DNA of 64,000 nucleotides from Novosphingobium sp. G106 (lineage in GTDB: Bacteria; Pseudomonadota; Alphaproteobacteria; Sphingomonadales; Sphingomonadaceae), in contig NZ_JAHOOZ010000001.1 of assembly GCF_019075875.1 (NCBI RefSeq), positions 2,666,001 through 2,730,000 of the forward strand, given 5' to 3'. The first letter of the stretch is position 1. The number at the start of each line of letters is the position of its first letter. Below are positions 17,806 to 26,400 of the stretch, piece by piece. The notes under the pieces are model-generated. The model searched no databases, had not been told where the DNA came from, and worked only from the letters and a program-made list of their open reading frames with translations. Made by a program: the position numbers and the translations under genes.

Positions 17806-19626
17806 TTACGAACTCAGTCCGTAAGAGGCGACGTCGCCGGCAATGTCCGGCTGGATGTTGGCGGCAGTGGCCTTGTCCGCAGCCCCGGCCTCGGCCTGCC
17901 CGAGGCGGATCCTGGTAAGGCCCCGCATATAGAGCGACCAGGCTTGCCGCGGCTCTAGCTGGATAGCTGCGTCATAGTCGGCAAGCGCGGCGGCAAGGTC
18001 GCCCCTGCGAAAGAAGACCAGCCCCCTGCTGTCCAGAAAGGCCGCTTTCGCACCGCCGCGCTTTATCGCCCGGTTGCAATCGTCGAGCGCCTTGTCGAGT
18101 TCGGTGTTGGCCAGAGCGCGGACCCAGCAGCGTCCGTTCAATAGCTCTCCAAGCCGGGAATCCTCGTGGTGGACTGCGATCACGCCGTCGTAGAGCGCTA
18201 TCGCCCGCGCGGGCTGGCCGAGGCGCTCGAAAAGAAACGCGAGTTGGCTCATGTCTAGCGATGTGGGCGGCGTCAAACGCGACGCAGCTTCCGCGTCAAC
18301 CAGCGCACCGGCGCGGTCTTTGTCACGAAGGCGCATGAAGCCGCGCACCGTCAGCAGCTCGGCGTCGTTCGGATCGATTTCGAGTGCTCTTGCCATGTCC
18401 GCGCGCGCCGCTGAGGCCTGGCCGCTTGCGCCGTACGCCTTCGCCCGGTCGCGGAAGTAGCCGGCGGTTCCCGGCGCCATGTCGATGGCCTTTGTCAGGT
18501 CGGCGATCGCGCCCGCAAACGCGCGCTGGGCAAGACGCGCACTCCCGCGGCGTGCGAAATCGTCTGCCGTTTTCGGGTCCGCTCCGGCATTCGACACCGC
18601 TTCTACGCGACGCGTGCCCTCCGGAATTGCTGCTGGCGATGCATCGGAGACCACAGATGCCGGCTCCGATGAAGTGATGAACGGCCTTCCGCCGCTGTAG
18701 GTGAAGTAGATGCGGTGCTGCGCGCGCGCGACGTAGAGGTGATGCGCGAGGACGAAATCGGCGCCCAGCAACATGTCAGGCGCACCGTTACCCTGAACGA
18801 TATCGCCATCGATCACGCTAAGGTGGGTCTTCAGTATCTGCTCGTCGCCGATCCCCACACTGGCCACCGGCACGACCCAGCCGGATTTGGTCGAACGGCC
18901 AAAACCGCCGATGCGCTCCTCAGGCGTCACGCCCGGACCGGAAAGATCGATGCCGGCGCGCTCGGCGGCTCTGCGGCTGATGAGCGAAGTCGGTGCGCCG
19001 GTGTCCAGCACCGCCTCGACCTTAGCCCCGTTGATCGTGACCGGAAGGCGGAACTGATGATCGTTCGGATTTTCGCCGCTGTTCAAGGGGACTACGAAAT
19101 ATGGCTTTGTTCCAGCCCAATAGGCCAGCGGGCCGTCGCAGTCCTTCGGGTGAATGAGCTTCACCGAACCGTTGGCCAGGTCGAACTCCGTATCTGCAAG
19201 CCCCAAAAGATTGCGGCCAATCAAGCCGTTGCCGGCGTCGCTGCCACCCACAAGAAACTGAATGTTCGTGATGTTCTGGCCGACGATGCCGAACGACTTG
19301 ACGGTCGTAACGCCTGCCGATGCCGTACCGCCGATCCCAACCAGGTAGAACCCCGGCGGCGCGGCGCCGACCTTGAGATCGAGCTCCGCCGCCTTGGCGG
19401 CCGACATGATGCTGAAGAAGGCGCCGCTATCGAGCCAGAAGCTCGTGTCCTTTCCATTGATCTTGACTGGGACGCTCGCGCGTAGCCCCCGCATGGTCAC
19501 CGGCAGATTGGCCATAATTCCCAGCGAACAGATAGGAGCGGCTTGAGCGGTCGCGCCTGCGATCAGAGTCCAGGCCATGGCCGAAGCGGCGCCGAACTTG
19601 CGGCACCAACTCGTGACTGCGAACAC
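17806..19626 (-). CDS. Double retropepsin-like aspartic protease with TPR domain
   Basis: The 606-aa product has a signal peptide ending near ATAQA/AP (about residue 29) and two pepsin-like retroviral-type lobes. Their catalytic Asp are Asp66 in FWLDSGAFFS and Asp208 in AVLDTGAPTS, each with the expected downstream hydrophobic-Gly motif (LIGRNLLG, MLLGADFV). From about 350 to 600 there are TPR-like repeats (GSARLAQRAFAGAIADLTKA, then RGLVFFRRGDLAAALADYDA). Two DTG/DSG lobes in one chain could form a pepsin-like active site without dimerising. A periplasmic protease with TPR docking is inferred. Confidence 0.8.
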   Translation of the reverse strand: MFAVTSWCRKFGAASAMAWTLIAGATAQAAPICSLGIMANLPVTMRGLRASVPVKINGKDTSFWLDSGAFFSIMSAAKAAELDLKVGAAPPGFYLVGIGGTASAGVTTVKSFGIVGQNITNIQFLVGGSDAGNGLIGRNLLGLADTEFDLANGSVKLIHPKDCDGPLAYWAGTKPYFVVPLNSGENPNDHQFRLPVTINGAKVEAVLDTGAPTSLISRRAAERAGIDLSGPGVTPEERIGGFGRSTKSGWVVPVASVGIGDEQILKTHLSVIDGDIVQGNGAPDMLLGADFVLAHHLYVARAQHRIYFTYSGGRPFITSSEPASVVSDASPAAIPEGTRRVEAVSNAGADPKTADDFARRGSARLAQRAFAGAIADLTKAIDMAPGTAGYFRDRAKAYGASGQASAARADMARALEIDPNDAELLTVRGFMRLRDKDRAGALVDAEAASRLTPPTSLDMSQLAFLFERLGQPARAIALYDGVIAVHHEDSRLGELLNGRCWVRALANTELDKALDDCNRAIKRGGAKAAFLDSRGLVFFRRGDLAAALADYDAAIQLEPRQAWSLYMRGLTRIRLGQAEAGAADKATAANIQPDIAGDVASYGLSS

Positions 19627-19925
19627 CCGGTCTCTCCCTTGAGATCAAAGTGCCCTGAATTTCCCCTTCGCTCGTGATACCGAGGACCTTTCGGAAGAAA
19701 AGTTAATTCTGATCCATAGTGGCGTGTGTCACCACGAAAACCATGGACCGATCTTGAGTCTTTCATCCCTCTGCCACGGCGATTTTGAGAGTAGACTTTC
19801 CGAGCACAACCCTGCCCCTGGCGGATGAACGAATGGCAGGTTTCAGTGATTGCCAATCGGCATGCGAACGGCAGGTATGGCGGCGTTTCAGGCTCTAGGT
19901 GCGGAGCCTCGCCGGCATAACTCCC
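19627..19925. other. Intergenic between the protease and arsR-like genes
   Basis: No gene is supported. A short GAATGGC-containing motif (19849-19856), seen in other intergenic parts of the window, is present. Confidence 0.4.
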
Positions 19926-19968
19926 TTGACCATTATATTTCCATATAGATATATAACCATATGGAAAT
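19926..19968 (+). promoter_or_regulatory. Promoter and operator overlapping the ArsR-type start codon
   Basis: A TTGACC -35-like box (19926-19931) is followed 17 bases later by an A/T-rich -10 region. ATTTCCATAT (19937-19946) and ATATGGAAAT (19959-19968) form a perfect 10-bp inverted repeat with a 12-bp spacer, and the right arm contains the ATG. No ribosome site precedes the ATG, so the message may be leaderless. The repeat is a likely autoregulatory operator. Confidence 0.6.
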
Positions 19969-20299
19969 CGAATCACCTCATCTAGATGCGGCCTTCATGG
20001 CTCTCAGCGATCCGACCCGCCGCGCCATCCTTGCCCGGCTCACCGTTGGCGAGGCGACCGTCCAGGAGCTGGCGCAACCCTTCGCGCTTAGCCAGCCGGC
20101 GATTTCCAAGCATCTCAAGGTTCTGGAAGCCGCGGGCTTCATCGAGACCGGCCGCGAAGCGCAGCGCCGACCGCGCCGCATCAAACAGGAAACGCTCAAG
20201 CAAGTCGCCGACTGGATTGAACCCTTCCGCACCCTTTGGGAAAGCCGTTTCGACAACCTCGAGCGCCATCTTGCAGCCAAATCTCAAAAGGAGAAGTGA
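19961..20299 (+). CDS. ArsR/SmtB-family winged-helix regulator
   Basis: The 112-aa product has the ArsR fold: LSDPTRRAILARL, then the recognition helix in PFALSQPAISKHLKVLEAAGF (about residues 42-62) and the wing. It lacks the CxC metal motif, so it probably belongs to the non-metal class often paired with AHSA1 proteins. The start overlaps a perfect inverted repeat. The next gene (AHSA1-like) begins two bases after this stop and has its ribosome site inside this gene's end, so they form an operon. Confidence 0.9.
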   Translation: MEIESPHLDAAFMALSDPTRRAILARLTVGEATVQELAQPFALSQPAISKHLKVLEAAGFIETGREAQRRPRRIKQETLKQVADWIEPFRTLWESRFDNLERHLAAKSQKEK

Positions 20300-20301
20300 C
20301 G

Positions 20302-20769
20302 ATGCCAGACAACGATACGACGACGAAGGCCAGCGGTTTCGAAATCGACCGCGCCGCACACACGCTTCGCTTCGTGCGGGAGCTTGCAGCTCCTCGCGAG
20401 GCCGTTTTCGAAGCCTGGACCACACCCCAGGAACTGGCGCTCTGGTGGGACGCGGGCGGCGAACGCCTGACTGTCTGTGAAATCGATCTGCGGCCGGGCG
20501 GCAGCTTCCGCTTCGTCGCGCCCAGCCACATGCACATGCCGTTCACCGGAACCTACGTCGAGATCTCTCCTCCCGAACGGCTGGTGTTCGAAGCTATGGA
20601 CGCTATCGGGCGGGTCATGCTCGCCGATTTGGGCGGTGCTACGCAGATGACCGTCGAGATCGTCTGCAACTCTGCCGAGCACCTTGATCACTACGTCAAG
20701 CTCGGAGTCGCGAACGGAACCGCGAAGACCTGCGACCACCTGGTGAACTTCGTGAAGACCCAAGGGTAG
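20302..20769 (+). CDS. SRPBCC/AHSA1-like domain protein
   Basis: The start at 20302 follows AAAAGGAGAAG. The 155-aa product shows the AHSA1 pattern: VRELAAPREAVFEAWTTPQE, LALWWDAGG, IDLRPGGSFRFVAPS, FTGTYVEISPPERLVFE. The fold makes a hydrophobic ligand pocket; partners of ArsR regulators in this arrangement are usually small stress or ligand-binding proteins. No enzymatic residues can be assigned. It is translationally linked to the ArsR gene upstream. Confidence 0.85.
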   Translation: MPDNDTTTKASGFEIDRAAHTLRFVRELAAPREAVFEAWTTPQELALWWDAGGERLTVCEIDLRPGGSFRFVAPSHMHMPFTGTYVEISPPERLVFEAMDAIGRVMLADLGGATQMTVEIVCNSAEHLDHYVKLGVANGTAKTCDHLVNFVKTQG

Positions 20770-20789
20770 CGGATGGGCGCAATCTGCGC

Positions 20790-21128
20790 TCAGGCGTAGC
20801 AGCCGCAGCCGAATGTCGCCTTGCCGCTATCATTCAAGACCAGTGTTTCCACTACGTCTCGGCCCAGTTCATCGCCGTAGTGTATGGAGATCGTCCGGTA
20901 GCCGATGAACGCTTGTTTGAGGTAAAATCTGAGCTCCGGGCGCTTTTGGAGGGCCGGCCCCCAATAGTCCTTCAGAGCGGCCCGGCCTCGGATTACGCCT
21001 TGCCCGACCATCTTGACCGCGTTCGGCGATCGGAATTCGGCATCGTCTGTATAGTGGTCGAGCACGCGCTCGATGTCGTGGCTATTCCAGTCAGCGATCC
21101 ACTGCCCGGCGAAGCTTTCAATGTCCAT
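20790..21128 (-). CDS. NTF2-like/SnoaL domain protein, 112 aa
   Basis: A strong AAGGAGGG precedes the ATG at 21128 (an upstream in-frame start exists, but without a ribosome site). The product, MDIESFAGQWIADWNSHDIE then DHYTDDAEFRSPNAVKMVG, is a typical SnoaL-like fold with GVIRGRAALKDYW. It ends in the odd Cys-Gly-Cys of ATFGCGCYA. Convergent with the ArsR/AHSA1 operon. The role is unknown. Confidence 0.7.
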   Translation of the reverse strand: MDIESFAGQWIADWNSHDIERVLDHYTDDAEFRSPNAVKMVGQGVIRGRAALKDYWGPALQKRPELRFYLKQAFIGYRTISIHYGDELGRDVVETLVLNDSGKATFGCGCYA

Positions 21129-21305
21129 CAAGACCCTCCTTGGGGGGCGCCAGCTAGCATCGTATCTATCCCAATTATCCCAGCGAGAGCAGGTCAATAG
21201 TCGCAGATTGTAGCTCAGAAGTTAGATAGCGCGGTCGATTGGGCGCGATGAACCAATGACGGCTAACAAGGCTCGGCGAAGGCCAGCTCAACGTAAGCGG
21301 TGTTC

Positions 21306-22823
21306 TCAGCCCACGGCAGTCCAGGGCATGAGATCGCCGACGCCATTTGCGGGGTGACCGTTGGCGAGCTTGGCAAGCGTCTCGGTCAGCCAGGCATGGG
21401 GATTGATGGCGCTAAGCTTGCAGTTCTCGATGAGCGTGGCGATCACCGCCCAGTTGTCGCCGCCCTCGTCGGAGCCTGCGAAAAGGGCATTCTTCCGGCC
21501 CAGCGCCAGCGGCCGGATCGATCGCTCAACGGTATTGTTGTCCAGATCGATACGGCCGTCGTCCAGGAAGCGCGCGAGGCCGTCCCAGCGGGTGAGCGTG
21601 TAGCGGATCGCCTCGCCGAGCTTGCTCTTGGCGCTGACCTGGCGGTTCCGGGCCTCGAGATACTGGCGTAGGTCGTCGACGATGGCGCGGCTGCGATCGT
21701 GACGAACGGCGCGTCGCTCCTCGGCCGGTGATCCCCGTATCTCATCTTCGATGGTGTAGAGCGCGGCGACACGACGCAGGACCTCGGTGGCGACCGGGGA
21801 GCTGTCGGCCAGTTCGTAGAACTTACGGCGAGCGTGTGCCCAGCAGAAGGCCAGGCTCACTTGGCCCCGACGCCGGGCGAGTGCGGCGTAGCCGCCGTAG
21901 CCATCGACCTGCAGGATGCCGGCAAAATCGCCCAGATGAGCTTCGGGCCGCTCCGCCTTGCGATCCGCGGCATAGACATAGGCGACCATTGGCGGATCCT
22001 CGCCGCCGCACGGTCGGTCGTTGCGGGCATAAGCCCATATCTGGCCAGTTTTGGTTCGACCACGCCCCGGATCAAGCACCGGCGCCGTCGTCTCGTCGGC
22101 GAAGAGTCTTGCCGATCGTCGGAGCCGTTCGAGCACATGATCGCGCAAGGGGCGAAGGTACCAGGCCGCTCGCCCGACCCAGTCCGCCAGCGTCGATCGG
22201 TCAAGCTCAATGCCCTGCCGAGCGTAGATCTGGGCCTGCCGATATAAAGGCAGGTGATCGGCGTACTTGGACACTAGAACCTGGGCGATCAGCGCCTCGG
22301 TCGGAATGCCGCCTTCGACGATCCTGGCTGGCGCCGGAGCCTGCACGACCGCAGTCTCGCACGAACGGCAGCCGTAGCGCGGCCGGCGGGTGACCAGCAC
22401 GCGGAATGTGGTCGGCACGACATCGAGCCGCTCGGATACGTCCTCGTCAATCTGATGGAGCGCGCCGCCGCAGCAGGGGCAAGCCTTGTCCTCGACATCG
22501 ACGACCTGTTCGATCCGTTCGAGATGCGACGGGAGCGACCCACGGTTGGTTTTGCGGGGACGCTCATTGCGCTGACGCCCGCCACTGGCATCGACGGCGG
22601 CTTCGGCGCAGCCCAGCGCTGTCTCGACGTCCTCGAGCGCGAGCTGGAGCTGATCGTCATCGAGCTGCTCGGAACTACGGCCGAACCGATGGCGCTGGAA
22701 AGCCTCGATGATCGCCCTCAGGCGATCGACTTCCGCGTCGGTCTTCTCAAGCTTGCGGGCCTGTTCGAGGACGAGCGCCCGCAGCGCATCGACATCGTCT
22801 GGGAGGTCCGCTTCCGTGAGCAT
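21306..22823 (-). CDS. tnpC: IS66 transposase TnpC
   Basis: The 505-aa product has the usual IS66 order: N-terminal leucine-zipper-like helix (ALRALVLEQARKLEKTDAEV), zinc-finger region (CPCCGGAL, then YGCRSCET) and a DDE domain with VDGYGGYAAL and CWAHARRKFYEL. The C-terminal segment is KLSAINPHAWLTETLAKL. The length is normal and no frameshift is seen, so the element may be active. Confidence 0.95.
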   Translation of the reverse strand: MLTEADLPDDVDALRALVLEQARKLEKTDAEVDRLRAIIEAFQRHRFGRSSEQLDDDQLQLALEDVETALGCAEAAVDASGGRQRNERPRKTNRGSLPSHLERIEQVVDVEDKACPCCGGALHQIDEDVSERLDVVPTTFRVLVTRRPRYGCRSCETAVVQAPAPARIVEGGIPTEALIAQVLVSKYADHLPLYRQAQIYARQGIELDRSTLADWVGRAAWYLRPLRDHVLERLRRSARLFADETTAPVLDPGRGRTKTGQIWAYARNDRPCGGEDPPMVAYVYAADRKAERPEAHLGDFAGILQVDGYGGYAALARRRGQVSLAFCWAHARRKFYELADSSPVATEVLRRVAALYTIEDEIRGSPAEERRAVRHDRSRAIVDDLRQYLEARNRQVSAKSKLGEAIRYTLTRWDGLARFLDDGRIDLDNNTVERSIRPLALGRKNALFAGSDEGGDNWAVIATLIENCKLSAINPHAWLTETLAKLANGHPANGVGDLMPWTAVG

Positions 22824-22854
22824 GGAAGCAGTGAATCAGCCAGCGAACGCCCCG

Positions 22855-23211
22855 TCAACCGGCGATCTGCGGGGCCATCGGTCGGCGTCCACCATGGACC
22901 CGGCGCCAGTCGAGACCCTCGAGCAAAGCTCCGAGTTGCGCGGCCGTCAGGCGCATCACGCCGTCCTGGATGCCGGGCCACTTGAAGCCCCCCTGCTCGA
23001 GCTTCTTGGCCATCAAGCACAGGCCGGTACCGTCCCACCAGATCAGCTTGATCCGGTCTGCGCGCTTGGCCCGGAAGACGTAGATCACGCCCGAAAAGGG
23101 ATCGCCGCCGTACTCGGCACCGACCAGCGCCGCCAAGGCGTCTGGACCTTTGCGAAAATCCACGGGCCGCGTCGCAACCATTACTCGCGCACCGGCGCCG
23201 GGTCCGATCAT
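22855..23211 (-). CDS. tnpB: IS66 accessory protein TnpB (Orf2)
   Basis: The 118-aa product carries VMVATRPVDFRKGPDALAAL and VIYVFRAKRADRIKLIWWDG, then LCLMAKKLEQGGFKWP, the consensus of IS66 Orf2 proteins, which are required for transposition by an unknown mechanism. It overlaps the upstream tnpA end by four bases (ATGA), showing coupling. Confidence 0.95.
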   Translation of the reverse strand: MIGPGAGARVMVATRPVDFRKGPDALAALVGAEYGGDPFSGVIYVFRAKRADRIKLIWWDGTGLCLMAKKLEQGGFKWPGIQDGVMRLTAAQLGALLEGLDWRRVHGGRRPMAPQIAG

Positions 23212-23663
23212 CGCGTTGCCTTGAGCGCTTCGATTACCGCCGCGATTAGCCCCTTATCCGCACCGCGCGCGATCCTCACCGCCACGCCGTCGATCTCTAG
23301 CTCTACCGCACTTGGAGGCGCCGCCCGTCGCCGGCGTGGTCGCTTCGCGACCGGTGTTGCTTCGGGCGAAGGCCGTTGCTCGATCACTGCGGGAACGAAG
23401 AGAGGCGCCGGGGCTGATGAGGCTGGCAGCGGCACCCCTCGCGCCTCTATCTCCTTGCGCAACTCCCGGCGCCAGGTGAACAGCTGCGAGGGACAGATGC
23501 CATGCCGGCGAGCAACGGCGCTGATGGTCTCTTGGCCCGAATAGCTCTCCGCTACGATCGAGACCTTTACCTCTGGCGGCCAATCACGGCGCTTGCCCGC
23601 GCCGGTGAAGACCTCGAACCGCTGAACAACGCTAGTGCCAGCATCATCACATGACATCGTCAT
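23208..23663 (-). CDS. tnpA: IS66 TnpA (Orf1), helix-turn-helix protein
   Basis: The 151-aa product has an HTH near residues 30-70 (RRDWPPEVKVSIVAESYSGQ, SAVARRHGICPSQLFTWRRE) of the IS3/IS66 type and a C-terminal DGVAVRIARGADKGLIAAVI part. It is the first gene of the IS operon. Confidence 0.92.
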   Translation of the reverse strand: MTMSCDDAGTSVVQRFEVFTGAGKRRDWPPEVKVSIVAESYSGQETISAVARRHGICPSQLFTWRRELRKEIEARGVPLPASSAPAPLFVPAVIEQRPSPEATPVAKRPRRRRAAPPSAVELEIDGVAVRIARGADKGLIAAVIEALKATR

Positions 23664-23764
23664 AGCACCAGCGACCTCCGCCCGACCAAGGGCGGCGAGA
23701 CTCTGCGCTCCGGATCACGGCCGCAAGGTGGGGCTCAAGCTCCGCTTACAGCTCAACGTCGCCT

Positions 23765-24547
23765 TCAGGCGCCCCAGTGATCGAGCTGCTGCGTGGCAAG
23801 CTCGATCAGGCGTTCCCTGCCGAAGCTCGGATCGTGGCCAGCATGCACGATCTGGATGGGAGTATCGAGCAGTCGCTTCAGCGATCGGGCGTAATCCGGA
23901 ATGCTCGAGTGGTGCAGCACATCAATTAGTGGACCATCATAGAGCGTGTCGCCAGAAAACAGTGTGCCGGTAGCTCTTTCGAGCAACCCTATCGAGCCGG
24001 GCGAATGACCAGGCAGATGCATCACCTCAAAATGCCGATCCCCCAGATCGATGATGTCACCATCTTCGACTGGTCGTACTTTGGAGGCCGGGCGCAGCTT
24101 GTAGGCACGCAGATCGAAGTCTGGCGATGGCACGGCTTCGATAATCGGACCCTCGATCTCATATCCGGGCACCGAGGGGAACCGCAGACTCCTCATCTCG
24201 AGCGGATCGAAATCCGCGTCGGCCAAGGTAAAATCACCCGAGCACAAGCGTAGTCCATCGAGCTCGGAACTGTGCACGAGGCAGCAATCGAATTCATGGT
24301 GGCCACCGATATGGTCAATATGCGTATGAGTTGCGATCGCGGTGGCCGGGCGGTCCAGGATGTCGCGCGCGAACTCACGCAGGCTTGCAATTCCCATTCC
24401 CGTGTCAATCACGAGATCGCTGTCGCGCCCCCGCACGTGCCAAATGTTACAGCGTAGCAATGCTGGAACGTGCGGCTCCCAGATGTGCGTAATGCCATCA
24501 GAGAGGCTTGCGCGTTCAAACCACTCGCTTGCCACCTTGAACGTCAC
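23765..24547 (-). CDS. MBL-fold metallo-hydrolase
   Basis: The 260-aa product has the metallo-beta-lactamase metal motif THTHIDHIGG (His74, His76, Asp78, His79), followed by MHLPGHSPGSIGL and LFSGDTLYD, which supply further ligands, and a late His in IVHAGHDPSFG. The group includes lactonases, glyoxalase II-like hydrolases and others; the substrate cannot be told from sequence. The stop is 15 bases from the IS66 end, so the insertion spared it. Confidence 0.88.
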   Translation of the reverse strand: MTFKVASEWFERASLSDGITHIWEPHVPALLRCNIWHVRGRDSDLVIDTGMGIASLREFARDILDRPATAIATHTHIDHIGGHHEFDCCLVHSSELDGLRLCSGDFTLADADFDPLEMRSLRFPSVPGYEIEGPIIEAVPSPDFDLRAYKLRPASKVRPVEDGDIIDLGDRHFEVMHLPGHSPGSIGLLERATGTLFSGDTLYDGPLIDVLHHSSIPDYARSLKRLLDTPIQIVHAGHDPSFGRERLIELATQQLDHWGA

Positions 24548-24677
24548 GGCTCACCCTCAGCTGGTCCGACAGCCAGAGCCTACCTTGCTGCTATCCCCGC
24601 GCATACATGAACCATTGGCAGCTTGCGACGGCCCGATTCAAGCGCGGGATGGCAGCAACGTCGGCGGATGGCAAACC

Positions 24678-25358
24678 TCACACAAGCAATGAAATCTTGC
24701 ACGCCTCCCGCTCTCCGCATTGAATGCAAGGCTCGCTCTTCCACATCGGATCGGTCCGAATTTGAAATAGGTTTACTGGAGCATTCGTCAGGGCAAGAAA
24801 TGCCGCTAGCGGTAGCTCTAAGCTAAGGCCGCAACGCCTGCATTCTAGGGTAAGCCCGATCCCATCTTGTAAGGCCTCACTTATGAGAAATGGCCAGATC
24901 CAACTCTTTGGAATCTCGTCCCGTGTGATCGGCGGACCCGCTTCGCGTTGCTCCGCCAGCATATTGGCAATGTCGTAGCCGCGGCCAACGCAGAGCCTCG
25001 CCCAATTTGTTTCCGAGATGAGCGAGGTGAGACGTGAAGGAGCACGCTCGAGTACTTCATATCTTGCAACGTGACCCGCATGGAGAAGATCAGCAACGCG
25101 CCGGGCAATGCTGTCTCTGGCCGTCGCTTCTTTTTCGCATTTGTCGAAACGAGAACGCACCCGGGTGGCGAATTCCTTAGTCTGACCGACGTAAATGGGA
25201 GTGCCAGCGGTATTGCCACTTCTGTCGGGGCGACGAGGATCCCTGATCAGGTAGGTGATCCAGCCGCCTTCGCGCTCAGCATTTCGAGCACGTTCGACCT
25301 CGTCCCGGATGAGTTCTGCTATACGCCGGCGGTCCGGGTCACGCTGATAACGTACCAT
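24678..25358 (-). CDS. GIY-YIG nuclease-like protein with zinc-ribbon tail
   Basis: GGAG precedes the ATG at 25358. The 226-aa product has a GIY-YIG-like module at about residues 33-120: WITYLIRDP, then PIYVGQTKEFATRVRSRFDK with the conserved Tyr, Gly and Arg. A Glu that could be catalytic lies in LISETNW. The C-terminal part contains two CxxC pairs (CRRCG and CIQCGE) about 40 residues apart, a likely zinc ribbon. Single GIY-YIG proteins with a zinc tail are poorly described. It stands alone, with no restriction partner nearby. Confidence 0.65.
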   Translation of the reverse strand: MVRYQRDPDRRRIAELIRDEVERARNAEREGGWITYLIRDPRRPDRSGNTAGTPIYVGQTKEFATRVRSRFDKCEKEATARDSIARRVADLLHAGHVARYEVLERAPSRLTSLISETNWARLCVGRGYDIANMLAEQREAGPPITRDEIPKSWIWPFLISEALQDGIGLTLECRRCGLSLELPLAAFLALTNAPVNLFQIRTDPMWKSEPCIQCGEREACKISLLV

Positions 25359-25517
25359 CTACTCCAATTAGCAGAAAAGGCGCCGAACGCCTTGGATGAG
25401 TGTGAAATACAGCATGAACGTAGGACGGCTTTCGGGGATCGCTATCGCGAACTTCAATGGCTGCTAAGTCGGCGGGCGCTGCCCCGAGCGCCACACCGTC
25501 AATTGTTAGGTGGTTGA

Positions 25518-26273
25518 TCAGCCGCCCGCAGCTTCCTTATCTATAACATTAAGCCAAGCGCTGACATGAGCAGCAACGGTTGAGGGATCTTCCAGCAATA
25601 CGAAATGCCCCGCACCGGGCAAGATCGCGAGCTTTGCGGCCTGCAATCGCTCGGCAATCTCGTATTGCATTTCGGGGGTACAGAGCTTGTCCTCGCTTCC
25701 CGCCAATACAAGACTCGGCACTGTAAGGTATCGTATCCGATCGCGACTGTCGGTACGCGATAGGCCGATCTCCGTCTGGTCGACCAGCAGCTTTGCCCCC
25801 CCGTCGACAGCCATGGTCACGATCAGATCTTGAAGCGGGCGGTCATCGAGATGCCGGGGACCGACATAGCGCGACCACATCACTTCGCGGATGTAATGGT
25901 CGATATCCCTTGCCCCCTGCACAGCTTCGTCCCGGCGATCGGCATGGAACTCCGTCCGGACATCCCTTGCATTGCTGGCGACCAAAGCCAGGCCCAAGAC
26001 GCGGTCTGACGCCAGCGCTGCCATCTCCAAGGCCACTATGCCGCCTAGCGAAAAGCCGAGCAGGGCGAACCGGGGCGGTGCTTCGGCGAGAATGCGCTCC
26101 GCCATGCTCCTGACGTCCCTCTCTCCCATTGGAACTTTCACCTCGGTGGCGCGATCCGGCAAACGATCGAGCAGAGGCGCGAAGACTCGGGCATCGCACA
26201 ACGTTCCCGGCAGCAGAAATAGTGGCACCCGCCCGATCGCTCCGTTCATCTCGGCCGGATTTTCGTCGTCCAT
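25518..26273 (-). CDS. Alpha/beta hydrolase, divergent from the bicupin gene
   Basis: The start is set at 26273 (MDDENPAEMNGAIGRVPLFL); the frame is open further upstream but without a ribosome site. The 251-aa product has LLPGTLCDARVF (oxyanion loop), nucleophile Ser75 in GFSLGG, acid Asp in AGSEDKLCTP and His in GAGHFVLLEDP. It resembles esterases or C-C bond hydrolases. Operator A (26327-26340) lies between this gene and the divergent bicupin gene, so it may be under the same LacI-type control. Confidence 0.8.
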   Translation of the reverse strand: MDDENPAEMNGAIGRVPLFLLPGTLCDARVFAPLLDRLPDRATEVKVPMGERDVRSMAERILAEAPPRFALLGFSLGGIVALEMAALASDRVLGLALVASNARDVRTEFHADRRDEAVQGARDIDHYIREVMWSRYVGPRHLDDRPLQDLIVTMAVDGGAKLLVDQTEIGLSRTDSRDRIRYLTVPSLVLAGSEDKLCTPEMQYEIAERLQAAKLAILPGAGHFVLLEDPSTVAAHVSAWLNVIDKEAAGG

Positions 26274-26326
26274 CACCGTAATTCCCCATGCGCCTTGCAA
26301 GCTGCTCGCGAATCTTCTAGCTATTA

Positions 26327-26340
26327 TGCATTCGGATGCA
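26327..26340. promoter_or_regulatory. Operator copy A, TGCATTCGGATGCA
   Basis: One base off the perfect palindrome TGCATTCGAATGCA found at three other promoters of this cluster. It is 60 bases before the bicupin start and 53 before the divergent hydrolase start. Confidence 0.75.
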
Positions 26341-26400
26341 AGGCGCGCCGTAGCGGCGCGCATCGGAGATTTGAGCGTGACCCTTTGGACGCAGGAAGCC

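Larger units (their letters stand above)
21293..23749 (-). mobile_element. IS66-family insertion sequence, apparently intact
   Basis: The element is 2457 bp. Its ends are GTAAGCGG (21293-21300) and the inverted CCGCTTAC (23742-23749). It is bordered by the 8-bp direct repeat AGCTCAAC (21285-21292 and 23750-23757), the target duplication size of IS66. It contains tnpA, tnpB and tnpC on the minus strand, all open. It landed between the NTF2-like gene and the metallo-beta-lactamase gene and breaks neither. Confidence 0.95.
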
